A stretch of DNA of 64,000 nucleotides from Setoptus koraiensis (lineage: Eukaryota; Arthropoda): contig CM106585.1 of assembly GCA_048013815.1 (NCBI GenBank), positions 19,778,001-19,842,000 of the forward strand, given 5' to 3'. The notes under the pieces were generated by a model that had not been told where the DNA came from, made no database searches, and saw nothing but the letters and a program-made list of their open reading frames with translations. Positions 32,702 through 58,980 of the stretch are shown here, piece by piece. The position numbers were made by a program, and so were the translations under genes. How positions within the stretch are numbered: position 1 is the first letter of the stretch; the number at the start of each line of letters is the position of its first letter.

Positions 32702-33463
32702 TAATACATATACATACACACAAGAAGCTATAATAATAACAACAATAATAACAACATCAATAACAATAATAGTAGTTATCATATACATATTCAATAATCA
32801 TCCTGTGAATGGGATCTCACACCCAACCATTATTATAATTCAAATGACAGAAAAATGATTTGGCAAACATCTACATTTAACCTTAAATACAGAAACAAAA
32901 TATCGATATTAACACTTTTTAGGAAGATTCAAGACATAAGAAAGCGGAAGTAAGAATAATGGGAAATGAAAGATAGAGCGAGAGTGAGCCAGTTAGTTAA
33001 GAAAGAGTTTTATTAAGAGTTATATTATAAATCTGAATGTATATGCGTGCACAAGAACAGAGTTATCTGTAAAGTAAATAAGATCTACAAAACAAGACCA
33101 GAGTAAGATAATTATTATTAATAGATTTATGATATATTATTTATATACATATGAAAAGAAATAACTATATGTATATTCCTTGAATTTAATCTAAAACATA
33201 ATATTATTGCTATTATTATTATTACCAGATATATATATCTATTACTATTATTATTACTATTATTATTATTGATTATTATTGCTAAGATGATATATTATAT
33301 TATATTAATTATATATTATATTGATTACATTGATAGAAGGGCCGAAAGAGAGAAAGAGCAAGCTTATAATTGAAACTATAGAGGAAATGTGAAAGATAAA
33401 AGAAAAAATAAGATTATTAATCTATCGGTATTAACGATGTATGATTAAAAATTTGAATATATC

Positions 33464-33469
33464 AATAAA
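33464..33469 (+). terminator. Candidate poly(A) signal AATAAA of MEX3
   Basis: AATAAA in AT-rich sequence about 760 bases after the MEX3 stop. Composition becomes less AT-rich afterwards, which fits a 3' end here. Confidence 0.55.
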
Positions 33470-34180
33470 GATTCTAAACTATTTACTTTACTCAAATGTT
33501 TAAAATGTTTTACTACTATAAGTCTCTTTGATTATCTCAGGGGAGATTCTAGTCATGATAATGAATACTTCGTTAATAACGATGATCATGTAATCTCTCG
33601 AGAGCATGCTCCGATAACGATAAGTGTTGCCTGTTTTGTTTATTGTAGATTAGTTTATCAGAATCGGCAAAAACTTGGGCAGTGGGTTAGGTTGTGCATT
33701 TTTATAAGGACTAGTAGTGCCATAAGTTATCGGTTCTCACGCAGTATGATTACAGGTTAGCTAGTAACAGAAGTTATATCAATTAGATAGTATTCGACCG
33801 AAGCGACAAGCTCACGGTCACTGAATATATACTGCTAGGGTTAAGTTAGCAGGTGATGCGGATACTAATAGACTGGTTATGGAACGAGGTAGTTGTCGCA
33901 TGTTGGTATTGATTGTAGTATACCACTGTTTGTTGCCTGTTGCAAGAACAGAGAAAGTGGATGGAAGCCATGACCTTGAATTCGCACATTGCTATCTTTG
34001 TTGTTGCTGGTGTTGTTGTTGTTTATAAAGCAGATATACTAAATCACACACGACAGTAGTATCAACAAAATACTACTATAGCAACGACTCAACACGAGAC
34101 AGAGTCACTGTGAGGCGATGAAGGCAAAGAAGCGCTAGCGAAGTTGCCACTTCTCTACCAGAGAAACTCTATAGTATTGT

Positions 34181-34181
34181 T

Positions 34182-34209
<28 letters not shown>
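34181..34209. repeat. (GA)n microsatellite
   Basis: About 14 uninterrupted GA units. Confidence 0.9.
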
Positions 34210-34213
<4 letters not shown>

Positions 34214-35320
34214 GTGAATTTGAATAATCACCATTTTCCCTCATAAGTTTGTTAGCTAGAAAGAATAATAACAATAAATCCAGAGTGAGAGTAGTAACGA
34301 ATGTGAGTCTAAATTGCGACAGGACGCAATGTGTGTAAGGTCGATAGCCTCGTTCGAGGCCACAGCAGCATTAATAACAACAACAGCGGCTACACCAGCA
34401 ACAACAGCACCAGAACAGCCAGAGAAAGAGTGGCGAGAAAAAGTACACGAAAAGAGTTTATAATGTTGAGACTCAAATGAGTTGAGTCAAATGATGCTAA
34501 AATCAGCACCGCCAGAGAAACAACTTTTACCATGGCAGACTAAAACTAAATATAAGAACAACAACAAGGTCTACTCTTTGCTCACATATTTCCAAGACCC
34601 AGCTTACATGCCAGCCAGTGAGCGATTCAGCCAGCCAGCCAGCTATTCAACGATTCAGCCAGCCAGCCAGTCAGCGAGTTAGTGAGCCAGGCAACCTGCC
34701 AGCATGTGTTGATGCACACTCTGTTGAAGTCAAGAGTTGCCAATAGATCTTAGTGATAGTATTAGTGGCTGGGCTGTCGTTTCATTGTAAATGCGCCATT
34801 GAAGCGCCTCCAACATTGTGAGTGTTGGATTAGGTAGAGCAGGATATGCTATTAGTTGAAGAGACTCTCTGGCAGAGAATCTCTGGGACGAGAGAGAGAG
34901 AGAGCGAGAGTTATTGATAATTATGAAGGGAATAGTTGAACTGTGGCGATGACGACGATCCCAGGCATAGTATACACTTTCAGTGCACAACATTGAATAA
35001 CAACAACAACAACATCTGAGATCAGCAGAGAGCGATGCATGCTGGCTGTAGATGTAGAGGTACGGCAACAGCAACAACTACAATTATTTCCTCTGAGTGT
35101 TTGTGTCTCTGTTTCAAGCTTGAGAGGGGTGCAAAAATATCTATATATTTTCATCAGCAGCCGCAGCCACAACAACAGCATGAGCATCAACATCAAGGTG
35201 CATTATAAATGTCTATTAATCTTGTTTCCGCCGTGCGTTGTTGCAACTTATCATCTCGCGTCTTTGACTTTGGCATCACGACGGCTGTGGCTCGTTTCGT
35301 CGCCGTGTGTTGCATTCCGA

Positions 35321-35322
<2 letters not shown>

Positions 35323-35378
<56 letters not shown>
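35323..35378. repeat. (GT)n microsatellite, about 28 units
   Basis: Uninterrupted GT repeat of about 56 bases, the longest pure dinucleotide repeat in the window. Confidence 0.95.
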
Positions 35379-35381
<3 letters not shown>

Positions 35382-35860
35382 TGAGACAATGGCCACAGTT
35401 GCTCAAGTTTGTCGGAAGCGACAGAGCAAGCAACCAATTACCGACAATGACCACACTTGTGGGATGGCCACGCTCGCGGGCTGCCGTCGGCCGGCCGATC
35501 GGACACTCTGACTGGACGGCAGCGACTGCTTTGGGCCGCAGTTTGGCCCACAAGTCGAGCACAGCCAGAGATGTGGTTGTGGTTGTTGCTGCATTGGCCT
35601 CGGAAAATCGGCAATGTTGTGTGTACCTGTGGTGCTAGCGCAAGCTTTGCTTTCACTTGTCAGAAATGAGCGACTCAGGGACTAGTTTTGATTGAGATAC
35701 ACACACACACTCACACAATCTATTACATTGTATGGGTGTCATGTTGCAACGCGATGCGATGTGTTGCGATAAACAGTCTATGCCAGCTGCTTCTTTGCTC
35801 GTTTGATTGATCGCCGGAAGGCAAGGCTACAGCCGCAACAACGACAACAACAACGACAGC

Positions 35861-35910
35861 AACGACTGCAACGACTGCAACGACTGCAACGACTGCAACG
35901 ACTGCAACGA
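35861..35910. repeat. 9-bp tandem repeat AACGACTGC, about five copies
   Basis: Five near-perfect 9-base units inside a longer CAA/CGA-rich tract (35830-35970). Confidence 0.85.
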
Positions 35911-36454
35911 CATCAACAACAACGACAGCGACAACAACGACAGCAACAACAACGACTGCAACAGCAACTATGCTAATGACATCGGCTAATGCAATCAGTT
36001 TCGCGTTCCATTGTTTCCGTTCTTAACATATTTTGTGTGTGCGTGTGTGTGTGTGTGTGTGCGTTGTGTGTCTGACTGCAAGTTGCGAAAGCCTGCTGAC
36101 GACAGTGTTCAGTTTGGCAGCCAGATCAACATGTTGATGCGATCAAACGAGATGACATCTAGCTGGCATATTTACATTTGTGGTGTTCAGGGCCAGCGTC
36201 TTTGGTGTCGCAACTGCGACACGTTGATTGACATTGACTTACACAAGCCGGTAATCGATTTGCGGCGCTGTGGTCAGATTTGCAACCATTGATTGCTAGC
36301 TCTTGAGTTATGGGTATCGCACACAATCGCAGGTCAGTCTCATTCTTTGGCTGGGCGCAAACGGCCGAGGAAAGCTCGTCAATCATCGGGCATGGTGTTA
36401 GGTAGGTCAGAATGCTAATTAGTCAATTATGAAGATGACGTGTGTTCACATTCA

Positions 36455-52714
<16,260 letters not shown>

Positions 52715-52790
52715 GTGTTGTTTGTGTTGGGTTTGGTCGGTTGCGGGGGCTATTTGTGTTTTGTTAGATCATTGATTTTGGTTCTGTTTT

Positions 52791-52794
<4 letters not shown>

Positions 52795-52836
<42 letters not shown>

Positions 52837-52845
52837 TTTTTTTTT

Positions 52846-52885
<40 letters not shown>

Positions 52886-52930
52886 TTTTTTTTTTTTTTT
52901 TTTTTTTATTTGTCTTCTTTTTTTTTTTTT
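52795..52930. repeat. T-rich near-homopolymer tract
   Basis: About 136 bases, nearly all T with a few G, A or C interruptions, starting 80 bases after the G block. The 80-base bridge is G/T-rich, so the transition from G to T looks graded. Ordinary sequence resumes at about 52931. Confidence 0.9.
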
Positions 52931-53367
52931 CTTATGTTTACGATGGTGTTTACCTTGTTGTTCTAGTGAGTGAACGTGAAACCAATCAATTAATTGCCGC
53001 AACACACACACACACACACACACACACACCTGAGACGCACACAGCTAGAGAGAAAGCTTAAAGTTGTTACGTAACTATTTATTTTGTATTAGATTCTATA
53101 ATTATGATATCGTCATACTATCGGGCGGCTCGCTCTATCGCTCTTTCAACTTTTAACGTATCCTCTCTATTAATATCCTTGCCATGGTTCCTGCCTATTA
53201 ATATCATTATCATGATGATTGGTTGGTATCATGGTTATAACTTAGACCAATTCATAAATTACACACACACACACACACACATACAGTATATGACATGTGG
53301 CGCTACATCAATATGTCGACAGCAGGAGCAGCAGTATCGCCAGATTGCAGGGCGTCTGCAAAAATGC
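52931..53367. other. Short non-coding stretch with CA repeats
   Basis: Contains CA repeats at 53001-53028 and 53262-53282, and one TTACGTAA at 53068. It likely includes the 3' UTR of the minus-strand Lys-rich gene: TTTATT at 53078-53083 reads AATAAA on the minus strand. Confidence 0.4.
53078..53083 (-). terminator. Candidate poly(A) signal of the Lys-rich gene
   Basis: AATAAA on the minus strand, about 285 bases downstream of the stop at 53368-53370. Confidence 0.45.
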
Positions 53368-54458
53368 TTAACCTTTCTTCTTCTTCTTATATCCGCTCTT
53401 CTTTGACTTTTTCTTCTTGTAGCCCTTCTTTTTGTCTGGTATTGTATGTGTAATGACGATGAGGACGATAGAATTCATTTGTTAGGCACGTAATGGCGAA
53501 CAATGGTTAGATAATGGTCTTAACAATTAGTCGGCGCACAAAGTGTTTGTGGTTTGTGTCTTGGCTACTTACGACTCTTCTCCTCCTTCTTGTAGCTATT
53601 TGTTAATTTAACAATACATTCGCACACGGCCACCATCGCCAGAGATCACGTTTATAATATAAAAACATTGTTATTCAATGGAACCAGTTTAATTGGTTAA
53701 AGTTTGTGCTGGCAATTGGATACTTTTTTAGTTACTAATTGCGCTTGCTCTTACGCTATTCTTACCCTTTCTTCTTCTTCACCTCCTTTTTGCCCCATTT
53801 CTTTTTCCTATTATTAGTTAGATAGTTAGTTTTAGTTGGTAACAACAGAGCATTAATCAATTTGCACGTATCACTCTTGCTCATCATAGTCGATCATACA
53901 AAATACACTTTGAGCTTGATAGTTTAATCCATCCATTGCATACTTACTTCTTCTTCTTCTTTTCTGAGCCTAACCCACGAAACGTTCACCAGATAAACAA
54001 ACACACAGAGGTTGTCAGTTTAATTATTTGTCAACATATCAGGTTAACTTGCTACCTCTACAACAACCTCTGTGTAGTGCGCAATTGCACCACCAACAAC
54101 CGGAAATGTCTACTTACCATGTTTCTTAGACTTCTTTTTGGATTTTTTCCATTTTTTCTTCTTCTTCTTGCCTTCTGCTACAGCTAAATCCTCGACTACT
54201 GCCTTTGTAGTCGTGGCTAAAGCCTTTATTTGTTCACTATCTAAGTCTTGACAATTGACAACCACATATTCTACTATACTCAATACAACTATCAATAAAT
54301 ATATTGCATACACTATTTTCTATTTTGATTATTGTTGGATGTTTGGTACATGTTGTTTAGTAGTTTATAAGTGGGTTGTTGGTTAATTTAAGGAGATATG
54401 ACTAGGTTTTAATCCATCTCTGCACCTTCAAGCTTCTAGTCTCGAGTAAACTTACCAT
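53368..54458 (-). CDS. Secreted, extremely Lys-rich protein built from micro-exons
   Basis: Not a single ORF: six minus-strand coding exons join in consistent phase. They are 54458-54456 (the ATG alone, directly followed by GTAAGT), 54319-54118, 53969-53948 (22 nt), 53807-53766 (42 nt), 53595-53573 (23 nt) and 53435-53368 (to TAA). Each donor is GTAAGT or GTAAGA and each acceptor ends in AG. The product has about 119 residues. Residues 1-25 are a signal peptide (MKIVYAIYLLIVVLSIVEY and on to VNCQ). About 24 acidic/neutral residues follow, and then some 70 residues that are more than half Lys, with Trp, Ser, Gly-Tyr and a few Glu. Every exon after the second encodes Lys clusters. I know no family; a secreted polycation that binds acidic polymers, membranes or matrix is inference. 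Confidence 0.8.
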
Positions 54459-54734
54459 TTCGTGCTGTGGTTTCCCCTAATAGATTTCGGGATCTGGACA
54501 CTAACGACCATACATAACCATTTATTTGGTCTATATGGTGCTCTTGCGGCTTTTGGTGGGCTTGCGACAATCTTCAGGTTGCAATGGTTAGTTGGTATCC
54601 GATGAGATCAAAAAGTATATCAATGGCTGATGACTTTTTTTACAATTTCGAATTCAATCGCACTTGAATTCGATAACAAAATATTATCTCACACTTGACT
54701 ATCTAAGCGCTGCCATTTGTTGATGGCGAATCAA

Positions 54735-54773
54735 CACTGATACCTTTCTCCATCAATACGACGGCTATTTATA
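54735..54773 (-). promoter_or_regulatory. Candidate TATA box and initiator for the Lys-rich gene
   Basis: On the minus strand TATAAATA lies at 54773-54766 and an arthropod-like initiator TCAGTG at 54740-54735, about 28-35 bases downstream. Transcription from here would give a 5' UTR of about 280 bases ending exactly at the ATG exon. ATG triplets lie in between on the minus strand, so the true start may be nearer the ATG. Confidence 0.35.
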
Positions 54774-55491
54774 TCAATTCTCTCCTTCTCCATCGCGCTC
54801 CAATTTAGAGTAGCAGCAAAGAATAATCATTTTAGTTGAAGACCTGTCCAGCCCACCCAATAGCCTTGAGACAGAGGAAGTCATAGTTTTTTGGTATCGA
54901 TCTTGAACGGAGTTCATTAAAGATGAAGTTGGGAACTTAAACGATACTTTAGATACTCACGATACCAGAGAGTGCTGTTAACTCTATTCAATTTAGCTAA
55001 TAGTGTTTAATTCATGTCAATCTTGCAATCTGTTGCACAACCTTTTGTCTTTTAACAACGTCTTGAAGGTTACGTTTTATATCGAGAGCCTACCGACAAC
55101 AATTGCTAATAAGCAGTATAAATCATCAACAGATCCCATAACAATTTGAAAGAATGAGAATAGTAGCTATAATCTCAAGCTATCAAACAACAAATTGATC
55201 TACATTAACACAGAGTACTATAATAATAATATACTATAGCAGTTTTAGTGGTGTTGGCTAACTAAATTAACCAAGCCTCTAAATTAGAAACTACTGTGCA
55301 AATGATAGAATTTAATTTCGAACATGACATTCACCATACGTCAATTTATTATCGTCTCAATTAGATAACAGTAAAGTTGCACATTATTAACATAAATCTC
55401 TGATCAATTTCATTTGTGGTTTGACAAATTCATTGCTATAGTAAGATATTTAACCTTGTCACTCAAACCTAGTGTACAAATAAAATAACAA
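54774..55491. other. Intergenic region, nothing recognised
   Basis: AT-rich sequence between the Lys-rich gene and MARCH5, both on the minus strand. It should contain the MARCH5 3' UTR; TTTATT near 55342 reads AATAAA on the minus strand. No other feature seen. Confidence 0.4.
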
Positions 55492-56730
55492 TCAGTCTCT
55501 TTCAATGGATATCTGTCCAAATCGGAAGTTTACAGAAAATACAGCACTGGAAGTCAAGTCACTATCAGACAAAGAGTCGCTGGCAGTTATCTGTTCTTGC
55601 ACTTCATTATTTTCATTGTTGACGAACCTTTGCACCGTTTGACTGTTCCCCGGTAGCTGGGCACCATTGTCATTATCTGTTGAATGTCTATCATCGGTTG
55701 AATCTATCTTCTTGGTAATTGTATCCTCGGTGTAATTCTCTATAGTCCTTTGCGAGTATTTCATATATTGGGATTTCCTGAGGAATATTCTCAAAGCGCC
55801 TTTGACAAGTAGAAATGTAATACCGCCCAATATAGACCGCTGAAGATTGGACGAGGTTAACTTCTTGAATAGAACTCTACCTACTAGAGCTGACATTGTA
55901 GGCAACAATAACGCACCACAGACCATTCTTGTGAAACCCATGGGATCGGAGTAGCCTTTTTCTACTAAAATAAGATCACAGTTTGCCCTTGGATTTGCAG
56001 GCGGTTCACCGAGAACATATGAAATTGGGGCAGGAATTTTAATTGATCGAGTCTTCCAACAGCGCAAAATAACATCCTCCCATCGAATTAGTTTGGCTGT
56101 TAATAATACTATGGGTATGGATGGTAAGCCTGCAAATACAAATATTGGTTGGGATCTGACGATGAAGTTTTGTCCCTCTTCGGCGCCCATCAACTGGAGA
56201 ACGCAAACAGTGCCATAGGATATGCAACACCAATAAACTGTACCAAAGACCATGGCCACTGATGTTCAAAGCGAGTTTTCACGAATCAAGGTAAAGAGGA
56301 TTAGTTTGTGTCATTCATGATTATATCGTTATGTTAAACGTCTGTTAAATTAATTGAAAACAATTAATCCCTTTTACTTACATGTAACGACGGGACTAGT
56401 GCTGTACAGGAACTTGTCGTAGCGTTCGACAAGACCCACGAAAAAATTGTTAGGCGGAAAGGTTAATACGTATTGAGTTCTGCATTGTGAGCAAGCCACT
56501 CTTGTAAAATTTGTCCTTCTAGCCTGTTGTTCATCAATCCATTTTTGTAAACATTCTTCGTGAACCCATTTGAGGGTGCCTCGACATTTGCATGGACAAA
56601 CCCATACATCGTTTTGAAAGTCGTCCAATTCAGTACTCAAACATACCCAGCATGCTCTCTTCGGCTGTTGTTTTGTTTTAGCAATCTCATTTCTTAAAGG
56701 CAGGCTGCTGGTGCCTCCATCACAATCCAT
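55492..56730 (-). CDS. March5: Mitochondrial E3 ubiquitin ligase MARCH5 (MITOL)
   Basis: Two exons, 56730-56382 and 56258-55492, join in phase 1 across a 123-base intron (GTAAGT ... CATCAG), giving 371 residues. Exon 1 encodes a RING-CH (C4HC3) finger at about 24-82: CWVCLS, CPCKCRG, KWVHEECLQKWID and CSQC. Exon 2 encodes the four-helix membrane part, with VYWCCISYGTVCVLQLMG, GLPSIPIVLLTAKLIRWED and SNLQRSILGGITFLLVKGA, each matching MARCH5. Known role: outer-mitochondrial-membrane ubiquitin ligase controlling Drp1, Mfn and mitochondrial quality control. Vertebrate MARCH5 ends soon after the fourth helix (278 residues); this one has an extra tail of about 80 residues, rich in Ser, Asp, Asn and Glu. 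All zinc ligands are present. Confidence 0.93.
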
Positions 56731-57290
56731 GATTACTCTGATGAATTCGTTAGCTTATAATAATAGCTTGTGTGTTCGTGGATAAAGTATTAAGCTTGAT
56801 CGGATGTAGAAGATTATATAGATAATATGAACAATATTGATTATTACATGATGTCTGGCTGTGGGAACTTTCTCAATTACACCTGCTGACATGGGTATGG
56901 ATTGGATTGCATTGATGATGACGATAATGTTTCCAGAAATGCGATGCACCACTGCATAACAAAACGTCGCCTTTCGAGAACAGCGTCGTGTGCGCGAATT
57001 TCAACTTGGGCGCACTCGAAATGAAAAAAAATATCTCGTGTTTATTTTATTTTTATTATTAAGATTGTATAAGAAAACAATCTCATATGTATTTCATATT
57101 TCATGTATAAACGCAATATACACTTGATACCAGGAACATATTCATTAACGGAACTTGGCACGTTCATTGGTGATGAATTGAAAACGCGTCCCTTTTTTTG
57201 GATAATATACAAAAGAAAAAAAAATCGCACGACTGGCATCTATTTACAATTCATCTGACAGGAATACAGAAAACTGGCCATCTATAAATC
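56731..57290. other. Divergent intergenic region between MARCH5 and MED20
   Basis: AT-rich 560 bases separate the starts of two divergent genes and probably hold both promoters. No clear TATA box or RNA gene was recognised. Confidence 0.4.
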
Positions 57291-57917
57291 ATGGGAGTCT
57301 CTTGGGTCATGTCGTATCCCATCCCGGAGAACAAGTCTGCTCAGCAGGTTATGGAGTCATTAAATAAGATGATAGATATTCTGAATGCAAAAAAGTGCGG
57401 TACTTTCAGTGTGGATTGTGATACCTTTGTAGCTGCACCACATATACAACCGGCCAGAGTACTTCATACATTCCACGATACTGAACGTCCAAAGACCACA
57501 TTCGCCCTCTTGGACAATGGACAACATTTGCTAGCTGATGCCAGTAACTTTGATCTCTTTCTACAAACCTATCTCCATCCAGTGTACGTATGTAAGAAGG
57601 CACAAAAAATAGAATGCCGAGGAACCAAGTTTGAGCTCTGTGATGGTGATTTTGTTATCAGGATTGGCGCTGTCACCTTTGCTCAGCAGTCATTCAAAGG
57701 TATCATTATCGATATTGAATATAGACCCTGTTTGATACCTTCCTACTGTTGGCAACTTATCAGTGATGTTGCGCAGCATTTTATAGCCTCTTCTCATGTA
57801 CAGAACCCATCGACCTATTTGTCGTCAAAACTGAATGATTCATTCCAGCCTATCGACAACATAAGACAATATCATGAAGTTTTCAATGCCTTGAGGAAAC
57901 AACAACAAAGGGACTAA
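57291..57917 (+). CDS. MED20: Mediator complex subunit 20
   Basis: Protein of 208 residues from the ATG at 57291, close to the 212 of human MED20. The N-terminus MGVSWVMSYPIPENKSAQQV and the segments CGTFSVDCDTF, RGTKFELCDGDFVIRIGAVT, KGIIIDIEYRPC and the C-terminal YHEVFNALRKQQQ all align with MED20/TRFP in order. MED20 pairs with MED18 in the Mediator head module and contacts the RNA polymerase II initiation machinery in the nucleus. Single exon, complete. It converges on TAMM41 with 64 bases between stop codons, so the 3' ends of the two transcripts probably overlap. Confidence 0.95.
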   Translation: MGVSWVMSYPIPENKSAQQVMESLNKMIDILNAKKCGTFSVDCDTFVAAPHIQPARVLHTFHDTERPKTTFALLDNGQHLLADASNFDLFLQTYLHPVYVCKKAQKIECRGTKFELCDGDFVIRIGAVTFAQQSFKGIIIDIEYRPCLIPSYCWQLISDVAQHFIASSHVQNPSTYLSSKLNDSFQPIDNIRQYHEVFNALRKQQQRD

Positions 57918-57951
57918 ATTCATTGTGATTTATCGGTCATTATAATCAAAA

Positions 57952-57957
57952 TATTTA
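57952..57957 (-). terminator. Candidate poly(A) signal of TAMM41
   Basis: TTTATT on the plus strand reads AATAAA on the minus strand, 25 bases after the TAMM41 stop and 35 bases after the convergent MED20 stop. Confidence 0.5.
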
Positions 57958-57981
57958 TTTACAAAGAGGTCCAGCTCAATA

Positions 57982-58980
57982 TTACAGTCTACTTCTCAAT
58001 GATTTAACTAGTTTTCTACCGGCATAACGAAAAGATTTGTTGAAGCCCGCAGTGAAAATACCCTTTATACTTTGTGTGAGGCTAGATTTTCTTACAATCC
58101 TATTTATAGCGTCGATAACGTAACGGTCATAGTATAAACTTTTGGACACCGTTAGCAGGACGTCATCTAGATCGAGTGATCTCGATTTTGAATGATTGGC
58201 TAGATATATATTCTGTTGCACATATTTGGGTAGAAGACTGAGATTGTGTAAAATTGCTGAAGATGATGAGTCTTGAATAAATTTGGGATTCTTCGAATCT
58301 CTCCAGACTATGAAATCCTTGAAGGCAGACGAATTAATAATTGATTGGTATATCTCGACAAATCTACTCTTTTGGCCATCGACAATGTTATCTATCTTGT
58401 TCTTGTCCTCACCAAATATCATCCTGAAATCACCTATATATGAAAGACCAGCTATTGTTCGATATAATTGTTGCTCCGTAAAGACTTCCGGCAGTAATAA
58501 TAAAGAAGTTCTAAGAGCATTTTCTTGGTTGATTTTCAGAGCCTGTCTTAAATTTTCTGATTCCGGCTTTATTATGAAGTCGACAGGCTTGTGGAGACGT
58601 CCACTTATGTAAAGAGTCTCCCAATCGAGTAGGTCATCAATCAAATGTTGAGCTTTTATGACTCCATATTTGACTAGCTGATCATCCAAGAACACCAATG
58701 GATTGAAATATATTTTTGCACCGAAGTTCTCCTGTATCTTAACAATACTCCCCGGTCCGTTGAAGAACTTTAGGAAAGAATAATGACTCTTGTTACGACG
58801 AAGATTCTCTTCGTGCCACTCGGTTGGATTTTTGACGGCAATAACGATGTCCACCATGCCATCTAGATTGTTGTTGCAATCATTTGCTTGCTTGACCACC
58901 TTGGAACCATAACCGAACGCTAATGCTATTGAGTTTGGAGGGAAGTGTTTATTCAGCAACTTACTCAACTGCAAACTCAT
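57982..58980 (-). CDS. TAMM41: Mitochondrial CDP-diacylglycerol synthase TAMM41
   Basis: Protein of 332 residues from the ATG at 58980, about the length of animal TAMM41. The family makes CDP-diacylglycerol from phosphatidic acid and CTP at the mitochondrial inner membrane, the first step to cardiolipin. The nucleotidyltransferase signature is present near the N-terminus: AFGYGSKVVKQ followed by MVDIVIAVKNPTEWHEENL, with the GS pair and catalytic Asp. KSHYSFLKFFNGPG, GAKIYFNPLV, KYGVIKAQHLIDDLLDWETLYISGRLHKPV and a central helical part also match Tam41. No clear mitochondrial presequence is seen beyond a mildly hydrophobic start. Single exon, complete. Upstream, the divergent neighbour starts 1.46 kb away. 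Confidence 0.95.
   Translation of the reverse strand: MSLQLSKLLNKHFPPNSIALAFGYGSKVVKQANDCNNNLDGMVDIVIAVKNPTEWHEENLRRNKSHYSFLKFFNGPGSIVKIQENFGAKIYFNPLVFLDDQLVKYGVIKAQHLIDDLLDWETLYISGRLHKPVDFIIKPESENLRQALKINQENALRTSLLLLPEVFTEQQLYRTIAGLSYIGDFRMIFGEDKNKIDNIVDGQKSRFVEIYQSIINSSAFKDFIVWRDSKNPKFIQDSSSSAILHNLSLLPKYVQQNIYLANHSKSRSLDLDDVLLTVSKSLYYDRYVIDAINRIVRKSSLTQSIKGIFTAGFNKSFRYAGRKLVKSLRSRL

Larger units (their letters stand above)
33481..36454. other. Non-coding region between MEX3 and the G-rich block
   Basis: About 3 kb without a convincing gene. Contains the GA, GT and 9-bp repeats listed separately, a GT repeat near 36040-36062, and AGCCAGCC repeats near 34628-34690. Short ORFs are translations of these repeats. 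Normal-complexity sequence ends abruptly at about 36454. Confidence 0.45.

Noticed and set aside
53104..53406. Plus-strand 100-codon ORF with hydrophobic stretches
   Set aside because: It crosses a CA repeat and the last exon of the minus-strand Lys-rich gene, and has no supporting motif.
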